From contig NC_053392.1 in assembly GCF_905171765.1 (NCBI RefSeq), positions 411,670,299 to 411,734,298 on the forward strand: 64,000 nucleotides of DNA, in the 5' to 3' direction. The notes beneath the pieces were generated by a model, which ran no database searches, was not told the origin of the DNA, and saw nothing but the letters and a program-made list of their open reading frames with translations. Both the position numbers and the translations under genes were made by a program. Of the stretch, positions 22,844 to 32,544 are shown one piece after another; the first letter of the stretch is position 1; the number at the start of each line of letters is the position of its first letter. This stretch comes from Bufo bufo (Eukaryota; Chordata; Amphibia; Anura; Bufonidae).

Positions 22844-22976
22844 ATGTTCCCACCGGACCGGCGTGTACGATTTCCCAGGAATATATTCGGTATGTATGAG
22901 GGATTTAGCTTGCTATTCACCGACCTTCACGGAGCTGAGGTTAGCTACGTCTCTCCATGTCGGCGCCGGAACTGGA

Positions 22977-23587
22977 AGTCTTAAGGAGGTTTTTCAGTTC
23001 CGCTCTTAGATCCATAAGTTTAGAGAGATGGGAATCTAACAAGGATTGTTTGTGAAGGGATTCTATCTTTTGTATCTCACCTAGGAGGGTTTCTATATGA
23101 GCATTCCTCTCCTTCTTAATTCGAGAGCCTATATTAATGAAATGACCTCTTATGCACGCTTTATGAGTGTCCCAAACCGTATGTGGTGTGGTCTCTGAGA
23201 GAGAGTTCAGTCGGAAATACTCATCCAGGAGCCCGTGCACACGATCAATAAGGTATTTATTGTTAATTTAGGCACCATCTAAAGGCCCGTGGGGAGAGTT
23301 GTGGAGCTGAGATGGTCAGATGTACAGGGGAGTGGTCTGACATGTGAATGGAGTCAATACAAGCTGATGAGCAAAGCTGTAGGTTCTCCTTAGAGATGAA
23401 CTGGTAATCTAGTCTATGGTATGACCCATGCATGGTTGAGAAGAAGGTGCAGTCACGTTCAGAGGGATTCATCAATCTCCAAACATCCACTAAATGGGAG
23501 TTTTCAAGTTTTTTACATAGAGAGCTTAAGGCCTTCTTTGAAATGTCTGATTTCTGAGATGTAGAATCTAAAAGAGGTTCTAGGGTG
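22977..23587 (-). pseudogene. L1-A ORF2 endonuclease C-terminus and linker
   Basis: 23490-23263 encodes the end of the APE endonuclease: CTFFSTMHGSYHRLDYQFIS and the catalytic SDHSPVHLT. A stop near 23262 is followed by the linker toward RT (23240-22977: LNSLSETTPHTVWDTHKACI, RGHFINIGSRIKKERNAHIE). The left edge is the L1-B insertion site and the right edge is the Gmr1-like insertion site. At the right edge the N-terminal half of the endonuclease resumes at 28863. Confidence 0.85.
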
Positions 23588-23898
23588 TGTAGACAGACAG
23601 CAGGAATTGTATTGGAGGGAGTGTATATCTCGCCCAGAAAGTTAAGCTGGACAAGATATTAAAATCCGGATAATGTTGTTTTGTTCAGCAGCCTAGTTGA
23701 GAGTGAGGCAGGGGCCTCAGTCATTATACCAGCTGAGCCAGGTGAATGCGTTTTGCTGTTACTTCTGCATAGCCGAACCTGGCGAATGTGTTTTTGGTTT
23801 GTTTATTTCTGTTATCTTGCTGAACCCTGTGGAGTTGAAATAAATCTCTACATTACTGCACTGGGACTGTGTCACCTACCCCGTGTCAGAACATTACA
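23588..23898 (+). repeat. 5' LTR of the Gmr1-like element, internally deleted
   Basis: Matches the 3' LTR at both ends (TGTAGACAGACAGCAGG..., ...CAGAACATTACA) but lacks about 260 bases. After 'gcagcctagttg' it jumps to 'agagtgaggcaggggcctca', whereas the 3' LTR keeps the intervening sequence (about 28401-28660). Confidence 0.85.
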
Positions 23899-24209
23899 AG
23901 CGGTGGAGGATGCGTGTAATGCAGAGCCGTTGCTAATAGTTACGGCGTGATACGTATAGACGCTAAAGATTTTCCTCAGCTACTGAAAGGGCAGCTTTGC
24001 CTGTGGATCGGCGGGTCCACGAAAACCTCTGCGATTACTCCCAAGAGCATTGCCTGTGGATCGGTGGGTCCACGAAAACTTGGCAATCACTCCAGAGAGC
24101 ATTGCCTGTTGAACGGCAGGTCCACGAAAACTCTGCAGCTACTCCAAGGAGCACTGCCTGTGGACCGGCAGGTTCACGAAGATTCTGGTAGGAGTTATAT
24201 GGTGTACTG
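23899..24209 (+). repeat. Leader with four ~52 bp tandem repeats
   Basis: Between the 5' LTR and Gag. Four units begin 'gcctgtggatcgg' or close variants at 23999, 24052, 24104 and 24155, each with 'aggtccacgaaaact'-type sequence. A tandem array in the packaging/leader region is unusual. No primer-binding site could be assigned with confidence; the sequence after the LTR is 'agcggtggaggatgcg'. Confidence 0.7.
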
Positions 24210-25114
24210 TTGATGTCCTGGGTGAAGTCCCTATCGACCATGCAGTCACAAACCCACCCTATGGAGGAAGTGGTAAAAACTCTGGTGCAGTCCCAAGAAC
24301 GAGCCTTGGAGCAGCAGCGCCAGTCCCAGGAACAAACCGCACGTCTAATGCTGGAACAAATGGTGTTGTTAAAAGAGGGAGTCTTGGCATGTTCTGAGTC
24401 CCACGGGGGGAGGGGCCCTGCGAGCTGCGGTGCCAGGGAGGCCGTGCAACGCTCCCTTCAAAAAATGACTCCTGGGGACGATGTTGAGACTTACCTTACC
24501 ATCTTTGAGAGAGCAGCCCAAAGGGAGAAACTCCCCAAGGAAGACTGGGTTGCGGTTCTGGCACCCTATCTGATCAGGGAACCCCAGAAAGCCTATCATG
24601 ACCTCAGTGAGAAAGATGTCCGAGATTATGCAAAATTGACAGTACAAATTCTCGCTCGTTTGGGGGTTACAGCAGCAGTACGGGCTAGAAGAGTCAGGGC
24701 TTGGGCATACCAGTCAGACCGGCCACCTCGATCCCAAACGTTTGACCTTTCTTCTCATCCGGTAAAAAAATGCTGGAACCAGATGTCTGCACTCCAGCAC
24801 AGATTGTTGAGAGGGTGGTCGTCGACCTTTTTTCCCGGGCCCTCCCCAGTAAGCTGCAGCGGTGGGTTGGCCAGGGAGATCCCCAGGGGGCGGACAAACT
24901 AGTAGAACTAGTGGAGAGGTTTGTTGCCACAGAGGGAAACCTCCAGGAGGGGCCCACCAACTCGGGATCATCTGGGAAGTGTAGGGCTCTGATTGGCAAA
25001 TTACGTCGTTTGGTAAAAGGGGATGACAAAGAAACCGCAGGTCCCACGAGAGACTCCATGGCTAGGAGACTGGGGCAGGTTTAGTGTTGGAGGTGCCGGG
25101 ATTTTGGTCAAGTC
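24210..25114 (+). pseudogene. gag: Gmr1-like Gag with SCAN-like capsid end, broken
   Basis: Frame 24210-24902 starts with a coiled-coil-like Gln-rich N-terminus (ATG at 24240, MQSQTHPMEEVVKTLVQSQE) and a capsid part (TYLTIFERAAQREKLPKEDW, APYLIREPQKAYHDLS). It then shifts by one near 24720-24770 to a second frame (24770-25084), whose LQRWVGQGDPQGADKLVELV resembles a SCAN domain. Gag of this branch is regarded as the source of SCAN. A TAG at 25081 is followed in the same frame by a zinc-knuckle remnant C-WR-C-RDFG-Q-VMAQ-C, where the usual His is Gln. Confidence 0.75.
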
Positions 25115-25860
25115 ATGGCCCAGTGTCCACTGGCCATGGAGCCTATGGACTGTAACTACAGCCGACGCCAATCCCTGTTTGCAGCCCAGTCATGTCTGGC
25201 TACCATGGGCCTAGAGACTGAGCCACAAGTGTGCAAACTTGTTGTGAACGGCTGCCCTGTCACATCTTTGCTAGACTCGGGTAGTTTAGTGACCTTATTG
25301 CATGCCTGCCTTGTACCCGGAACCTGTGTCCCGGATCGATTTGTGAATGTAATGGGCATTCATGGTGACACCCAAAGGTATCCTGTGGCCCTCGCAAAAA
25401 TAGAGACGCCACAGGGAACAGTAGAATATGAAGTTGCGGTGGTAAAAACCCTTATGCATAGTGTAATTGTGGGGCGGGATTTCCTTCTGTTTTGGGCATT
25501 ATGGAAAAATGGGGCCGTAGCAGAGAGAGAGCAGAATCCTCCACTGGACGATAACATTAGGACCTATCCCAAGGGAGAGGACGAGACATCTCCACTACAG
25601 GTCTTAGCAGGGGAAGATGACGTAGACCCCACCCCCCGAGAAATACCCGAGTTGGAGTTAACCCGTGATAACATTGGTATCGCCCAACTGAGGGATGATA
25701 CCCTTAGACATGCCAAGGAAAATCTAGTGGTTATTAATGGTGTTCCCCAAAGTCCAGGGGCTGATCAGCAATTTCCTCACTTTGCTATGAATAATAATCT
25801 CCTGTATACAGTGGTCAAGAAAGACCTGGAAATCGTTAAGCAGTTGCTGGTCCCTCAGCC
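25115..25860 (+). pseudogene. pol: Gmr1-like protease and spacer
   Basis: The same frame as the Gag end carries an aspartic protease: VNGCPVTSLLDSGSLVTLLH holds the active-site DSG, and VIVGRDFLLFW is the C-terminal motif. A spacer follows (DDVDPTPREIPELELTRDNI) leading to the integrase zinc domain. Gag-protease fusion in one frame is common in this branch. The residues look intact but the gene is broken on both sides. Confidence 0.75.
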
Positions 25861-26700
25861 CTATAGACGCAAAGTACTTGAGATGGCACATAGCCATGTC
25901 CTAGGGGGACACCTGGAAGCCGAGAAGACCCAAGAAAGGGTTCTCCGGAGTTTTTTTTGGATGGGGTCTACCGGGAAGTCGAGGAGTACTGTAAGTCCTG
26001 CCCGATATGCCAGATAACGGCACCTATCATTGAGATACCCTTCGAGAGGTTAGGGATGGATTTAATAGGGTCTATTGTAAAGTCGGGACGGGGACACCAA
26101 TACATCCTAGTGGTTGTAGATTATGCCACACGATATCCGGAAGCGGTTCCCTTGAGAAATGCAGCTTCTAAGAGTATTGCACGTGAGTTGTTCTTTGTGC
26201 TCTCTAGGACGGGAATCCCAAAAGAAATTCTGACCGACCAAGGCATTCCATTTATGTCCATGGTAGCTGTGCCTGTTGTTGAAAGTGACGCACATACGTA
26301 CCTCGTATATCATCCTCAAACGGATGGGTTAGTCGAGAGATTTAATAAGACCCTAAAGCATATGCTAAAAAAGGTAGTGGAACAAGACGGTCGTGACTGG
26401 GACTGTCTCCTCCCATACCTGATGTTCTCCATACGGGAGGTGCCGCAGGCTTCTACAGGTTTCTCACCTTTTGAGCTGGTTTATGGTCGACACCCAAGGG
26501 GATTGTTAGACGTGGCAAAAGAAACCTGGGAAGCTGAGGCCACCCCCTATAAAAGTGTTATTGAACATGTGGCGCAAATGCAGGATCGTATCAAAAAGGT
26601 TTGCCCATTAGAGAGCACCTGCAAAAGGCGCAAGAGGCGCAACATAGAGTATATAACAGGGCAGCGAAAATCAGACAGTTCAATCCGGGCGACAGGGTGT
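25861..26700 (+). pseudogene. pol: Gmr1-like integrase, upstream of RT
   Basis: The zinc domain spans a frameshift: the histidines are in MAHSHVLGGHLEAEKTQERV (25880-25925) and the cysteines in EEYCKSCPICQ (about 25985-26015, next frame). The core has the three acidic residues: MDLIGSIVKSG, LTDQGIPF and DGLVERFNKT, with the host-like VVVDYATRYPEAVPL between. It ends in GFSPFELVYGRHPRG and then a second frameshift near 26600. In ordinary gypsy elements this domain comes after RNase H. Confidence 0.88.
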
Positions 26701-28240
26701 TAGTCTTGGAACCAACAGTCGAAAGTAAATTCTTGGCAAAGTGGCAAGGTCCTTATGAGGTAGTAGAGAAGGTTGGAGAAGTAAATTATAAGGTACATCA
26801 ACCTGGAAGACGTAAACAGTACCAAGTGTATCATGTAAACTTAATAAAACATTGGAATGACAGGGAGGCCTTGGTCGCTGCCAGCCCCAAGAGTAGTATG
26901 TCACCACATCCAGCTCCCACAATTAAAATAGGAGAAACCCTCTCCGAGACCCAACAGCAGGAAGTAAAACAGTTCCTGCAGAAGAACAAAACGAAGTTCT
27001 TCGACCTGCCCGGAAGGACCCACCTAGTGAAACATGATATTGTCACTGAGCCAGGGAAAAAAATAAACCTAAAACCCTATAGAATACCAGAAGCCCGTCG
27101 GGAAGCAGTCTCGGTCGAAGTGAAACGTATGCTAGAATTGGGGGTAATAGAAGAGTCACAAAGTGGGTGGTCCAGCCCGATAGTGTTGATTCCCAAACCA
27201 AATGGGATGTGGCGATTTTGCAATGACTTTAGGAAGCTAAATGAAATCTCTGATTTTGATGCATATCCCATGCCCAGAGTTGATGAATTGATCGATAAAC
27301 TAGGCAGGGCCAGGTATATGATGACTCTGGATCTGATCAAAGGGTATTGGCAAATTCCCTTAACAGATAGAGCCAAGGAAAAAACTGCTTTTTCCACCCC
27401 AGAAGGTTTGTTCCAGTACAAGAACATGCCGTTTGGGTTACATGGGGTGCCGGCAACATTCCATAGGTTGATGGATTTGATTTTGAGACCCCATAGTCGT
27501 TACGCAGCAGCTTACCTAAACAATGTGGTTGTGTTTAGTGCAGATTGGGGAAGTCACCTCCGTAAAGTACAATCAGTACTAGATGCTATAAGTGACGCAG
27601 GTCTTACAATAAATGCAGAAAAGTGTGCAATGGGACTGGAAGAAGCCAAATACCTAGGATATGTTATAGGCAGGGGTATAATTAAGCCCCAAGTGGAGAA
27701 AGTAGAGGCGATACAGAATTGGCCGAGGCCAGTAACTAAAAAACAAGTAGCGGACTTCATAGGGATCACTGGGTACTTCCGGAGGTTTGTACCTAATTTT
27801 TCGGCAATAGCAGCACCCTTGATGGACTTGACAAAAGGAACAAAGTCCGTAATGGTGTCTTGGTCCCCAGAAGCTGAGAAAGCGTTTCACTGTCTGAAAT
27901 CGGCTCTGTGTAAACGACTGGTGTTTGTGGCACCGAACTTTACCAAGGAGTTCTTGGTACAGACGGACTCCTCTGACACAGGACTGGGGGCAGTACTATA
28001 CCAAAGGGTAAACGGTCAAGAACACCCGGTATTATATTTAAGCAGGATGTTGACACCGGCGGAGAAGAATTTAAACTAATGTCAGACCATGCCCCACGGG
28101 TTTGGATGAAGCTTAATAAGGAAAAGAATGCCAGGGTTACAAGATGGTTTCTCGCTCTACAGAATTAAATTTTTTCCCTAGAACATAGATCAGGGAAGTC
28201 ACAGGGCAATGCAGATGCACTGTCAAGAATCCATTGCATG
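26601..28240 (+). pseudogene. pol: Gmr1-like reverse transcriptase and RNase H, catalytically dead
   Basis: One open frame of 492 codons (26601-28079). It begins with the integrase C-terminal GPY/F-like module (FNPGDRVLVLEPT, KWQGPYEVVEKVGEVNYKVH), then RT: SGWSSPIVLIPKPNGMWRFC, TLDLIKGYWQIPLTDRAKEK, NMPFGLHGVPATFHRLMD. The catalytic box reads YLNNV (about 27520) where YLDD is required, so both Asp are Asn, consistent with two G-to-A changes. RNase H starts (VQTDSSDTGLGAVLYQ, LYLSRMLTPAEKN) but its middle is deleted. SDHAPRVWMKL, GNADALSRIH and a stop remain up to 28240. Confidence 0.9.
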
Positions 28241-28270
28241 GTGGCTCAAAGGGCCCAGACCTCCGGTCTG

Positions 28271-28862
28271 GAGAAGAGGGGGGGGGGATATGTAGGCAGA
28301 CAGCAGGAATTGTATTGGAGGGAGTGTATATCTTGCCCAGAAAGTTAAGCTGGACGAGATATTAAAAGCCGAATAGTGTTGTTTTGTTCAGCAGCCTAGT
28401 TGCTGAACTGTTGGTAAATGGTAAAATCAGGGCCGGCTTGGTTGGAGTGGGGAATAGGTGGTGGTGGGATTCACCCCTCCTACTCTATTACAGAGATTGG
28501 GGAAGACTCAGCCCGGTCAGCTGAGAAAAGAGTCCCTCATTAAAGGTGCATAAAAGTCTGAGGGAACCAGCAGTGGCTCTCTGCAAACAACCCAGCTGAG
28601 AGACACCAGCAGTCTACAGGCTGGTAACAGAGCCGAGTGTTACCATACCCTGGGAGAGTGAGCCAGGGGCCTCAGTCATTATACCAGCTGAGCCAGGTGA
28701 ATGCGTTTTGCTGTTACTTCTGCTTAGCCGAACCTGGCGAATGTGTTTTTGGTTTGTTTATTTCTGTTATCTTGCTGAACCCTGTGGAGTTGAAATAAAT
28801 CTCTACATTACTGCACTGGGACTGTTGCATCTGTGTCACCTACTCCGCTTCAGAACATTACA
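28271..28862 (+). repeat. Polypurine tract and 3' LTR of the Gmr1-like element
   Basis: The purine run gaagagggggggggggata (28271-28288) primes plus-strand synthesis in such elements. The LTR then runs from TGTAGGCAGACAGCAGG (28289) to CAGAACATTACA (28862), 574 bp. It contains 'aataaatctctacattact' near its end, a likely polyadenylation signal. It is the complete version of the shortened 5' LTR. Confidence 0.85.
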
Positions 28863-29453
28863 GGTGATATTAAAATCCCCTCCAAAAATGACCACACCCT
28901 CCTTGAATGTTTCAATCAGTGGGATTAGAGCATTAAACCATGCAATCTAATTTAACATTTGGTGCGTACACATTGATGAAGGTATACATTTGGTTTGCTA
29001 TAGTGCCTTTCAGTAGCATGTATCTAACTTCTGTTTCTTGTAGATGGTCATGATAGTGAAATAGGGTCCCTTTACTGAACCCGACTCTCACACCCCTGGG
29101 GGCCGAGGAGTCTGAACCACAATGGAATCATGTGGGAAAAGCAGAGTGGGAAAGATTTGGATAGCACTTTTTCTTCTTCATATGTGAAATAATTTGACAC
29201 CTTTTAGATGGTGAGTTGAAACCCTTAACTTTGTAAGAAGTTATGTGTAGATCTGCCATATCTATCGAGTAAAGGGAAAGACGTAGCGTGGGTCTGAATC
29301 AGTGTGTCTATCACTGTTAAAGCCAATTTTTGGTACTCAGCCTCCCAGGGCGGATCCGCCAGGTCCAGCAGGATGGCCTTCCACAAATTTTCCAAACCAG
29401 CATGTTCAGCGAAGCATCTACTAATAGGTGAAACAACAAAAACATATTGTAAC
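28863..29453 (-). pseudogene. L1-A ORF2 start and endonuclease N-terminus
   Basis: ORF2 probably starts at the ATG at 29259-29257 (MADLHITSYKVKGFNSPSK). It continues in broken frames through RVGFSKGTLFHYHDH-like and TFINVYAPNVK sequence to VVIFGGDFNI, the conserved G-D-x-N of the APE endonuclease, next to the Gmr1-like insertion at 28862. The region that should carry the catalytic QETH motif appears deleted. 29260-29453 is the inter-ORF segment, cut by hAT-1. Confidence 0.75.
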
Positions 29454-29739
29454 TAGAGTTGAGCGAACACCTGGATGTTCGGGTTCGACGAGTTCGGCCG
29501 AACTTTCGAAAAATGTTCGGGTTCGGGATCCGAACTCGACCCGAACTTCATCCCGAACCCGAACCCCATAGAAGTCAATGGGGACCCGAACTTTTGGGCA
29601 CTAAAAAGGCTGTAAAACACACCCGGAAAGGGCTAGAGGGCTGCAAAAGGCAGCAAAATGTAGTTAAATCCCCTGCAAACAAATGTAGATAGGGAAATGA
29701 TGAGTTAACATAAAATAAATAAAAATTAAACAATATTAA

Positions 29740-32440
29740 TTGGAGTGAGGTCCCATAGCACAGAATCAGGCTTCAAGTCACCCACCAATGGAGAAGGTCA
29801 CTTACTATTATTTTGACCACAGCACCCAGACAAAGGAGAGAGGTCCCACAGCAGAGAACCAGGCATCATATCACCCACCACAGGAGTAGGCCACCATTTA
29901 GTTACTTTGACCCCTACACCCAGACGGAGGAGAGAGGTTACACAGCAGAGAATCAGGCATTTAGATCACCCACCACAGGAGTAGGCCACCATTGAATCAG
30001 ACCCCGGCAACCATGTCAGATGGCACAAGCATAAGCTTTATATCAATCAGCACAGGAGAAGGCGACTTTGACAGACTTTGACCCCTACACCCGGACGGAG
30101 GAGAGAGGTTTCAAAGCAGAGAATCAGGCATTTAGATCACCCACCACAGGAGTAGGCCCCAATTTAATGGGACCCCGGCAACCATGTCAGATGGCACAAC
30201 CATCAGCTTCATATCAATCAGCACAGGAGAAGGCGACTTTGAAAGACTTTGACCCCTACACCCAGACGGAGGAGAGAGGATTCACAGCAGAGAATCAGGC
30301 ATTTAGATCACCCACCACAGGAGTAGGCCCCCATTGAATCAGACCCTGGCAACCATGTCAGATGGCACAACCATCAGCTTTATATCAATCAGCACAGGAG
30401 AAGGCGACTTTGAAAGACTTTGACCCCTACACCCAGATGGAGGAGAGAGGTTTCACAGCAGAGAATCAGGCATCATATCAACCACCACAGGAGAAGCCAC
30501 CATTTAGTTACTTTGACCCCTGCACCCAGGAAGAGGAGAGAGGCACCACAGCACATATTCTGGCATCATATCAGCCACCACAGGAGAAGCCACCATTGAG
30601 TTACTTTGACCCCCGCACCCAGGAAGAGGAGAGAGGCACCACAGCACATATTCTGGCATCATATCAGCCACCACAGGAGAAGCCACCATTGAGTTACTTT
30701 GACCCCCGCACCCAGGAAGAGGAGAGAGGCACCACAGCACATATTCTGGCATCATATCAGCCACCACAGGAGAAGCCACCATTGAGTTACTTTGACCCCT
30801 GCACCCAGGAAGAGGAGAGAGGCCCCACAGCACATATTCTGGCATCATATCAGCCACCACAGGAGAAGCCACCATTTAGTTACTTTGACCCCTTCACCCA
30901 AACAGAGGAGAGAGGTTCCACATCAGAGAATCAGGCATCATATCAACCACCACAGGAGTAGGCCACAATTTAATGGGACCCCGGCAACCATGTCAGATGG
31001 CACAACCATCAGCTTCATATCAATCAGCACAGGAGAAGGCGACTTTGAAAGACTTTGACCCCTACACCCAGACGGAGGAGAGAGGTTTCACAGCAGAGAA
31101 TCAGGCATTTAGATCACCCACCACAGGAGTAGGCCCCCATTGAATCAGACCCTGGCAACCATGTCAGATGGCACAACCATCAGCTTTATATCAATCAGCA
31201 CAGGAGAAGCCACCATTGAGTTACTTTGACCCCTGCACCCAGGAAGAGGAGAGAGGCCCCACAGCACATATTCTGGCATCATATCAGCCACCACAGGAGA
31301 AGCCACCATTGAGTTACTTTGACCCCCGCACCCAGGAAGAAGAGAGAGGCACCACAGCACATATTCTGGCATCATATCAGCCACCACAGGAGAAGCCACC
31401 ATTGAGTTACTTTGACCCCTGCACCCAGGAAGAGAAGAGAGGCCCCACAGCACATATTCTGGCATCATACTAACCACCACAGGAGAAGCCACCATTGAGT
31501 TACTTTGACCCCTGCACCCAGGAAGAGGAGAGAGGCCCCACAGCACATATTCTGGCATCATATCAGCCACCACAGGAGAAGCCACCATTGAGTTACTTTG
31601 ACCCCCGCACCCAGGAAGAGGAGAGAGGCACCACAGCACATATTCTGGCATCATATCAGCCACCACAGGAGAAGCCACCATTGAGTTACTTTGACCCCCG
31701 CACCCAGGAAGAGGAGAGAGGCACCACAGCACATATTCAGGCATCATATCACACACCACAGGAGAAGGCCTCTTTCAGTGATTTAGGCCTTTGGACCCAG
31801 ACAGAGGAGAGAGGCACCACAGCACATATTCTGGCATCATATCAGCCACCACAGGAGAAGCCACCATTGAGTTACTTTGACCCCTGCACCCAGGAAAAGG
31901 AGAGAGGCCCCACAGCACATATTCTGGCATCATATCAGCCACCACAGGAGAAGCCACCATTTAGTTACTTTGACCCCTGCACCCAGGAAGAGGAGAGAGG
32001 CACCACAGCACATATTCTGGCATCATATCAGCCACCACAGGAGAAGCCACCATTTAGTTACTTTGACCCCTTCACCCAAAAAGAGGAGAGAGGTTCCACA
32101 TCAGAGAATCAGGCATCATATCAACCACCACAGGAGTAGGCCAAGATTTAGTTTATTTGACCCCTGCACCCAGGAAGAGGAGAGAGGCCCCACAGCACAT
32201 ATTCTGGCATCATATCACACACCACAGGAGAAGGCCTCTTTCAGTGATTTAGGCCTTTGGACCCAGACAGAGGAGAGAGGTCAGAGATTAGCTTCATATC
32301 CCCCAGCACAGCAGAAGACCGCTTTATTTGACTTAGGCCTCAGCACCCAGAGAGAAGACAGAGGTAGCATGGCAGAGGTTATGGCTTCATGTCACCCGTT
32401 AGTTTAACCGGCCACTTTCATCTGGTTAGGCCCCGGCGCC
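29740..32440. repeat. hAT-1 array on the 3' side of the transposase (~93 bp units)
   Basis: About 25 units of around 93 bp, each with 'ccaccacaggagaagccacc', 'gttactttgacccc' and 'gaggagagaggc'. Longer compound units with 'ggcaaccatgtcagatggca' occur at about 29990-30380 and again at 30965-31200, a sign of segmental duplication within the array. Because 93 is a multiple of three, both strands stay open over several units (for example 30362-30961 plus and 31145-31759 minus). I treat these frames as array by-products. hAT-2 has a homologous array of 143 bp units at the same place. Confidence 0.85.
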
Positions 32441-32544
32441 CAGACAGAGAAGAGTTTCATTCAACTGTGGGTTTCATAAAATTTGTATCAAATAAAGAAG
32501 TGGCCCGTAGCACAACAAGACATGTTTTAGGCAGTTAATAAGGA

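Larger units (their letters stand above)
17387..22976 (-). mobile_element. L1-B: nearly full-length LINE-1-type element inserted into L1-A
   Basis: A 5.6 kb minus-strand L1 with 5' region, ORF1, ORF2, 3' UTR and a poly-A tail (T13 at 17387-17399 on the plus strand, with AATAAA just upstream on the coding strand). Flanks are imperfect 12 bp duplications: AGTATTAAGGAG (17375-17386) and AGTCTTAAGGAG (22977-22988). The frame of L1-A continues across the site, so this is a retrotransposition into L1-A ORF2. Confidence 0.88.
23588..28862 (+). mobile_element. Gmr1-like Ty3/gypsy retrotransposon inserted in L1-A
   Basis: A plus-strand LTR element with TG...CA LTRs (23588-23898 and 28289-28862) and a 4 bp target duplication GGTG (23584-23587, 28863-28866). 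The domain order is Gag, protease, integrase, RT, RNase H. Integrase before RT is the hallmark of the Gmr1 branch of Ty3/gypsy and the reverse of the chromovirus at 7.8-13.6 kb. All parts are damaged by frameshifts, and the RT active site is mutated. Confidence 0.88.

Noticed and set aside
29740..32440. Long frames of the 93 bp array as a host repetitive protein gene
   Set aside because: Open on both strands because 93 is a multiple of three; it lies inside hAT-1 and is homologous to a non-coding array in hAT-2.
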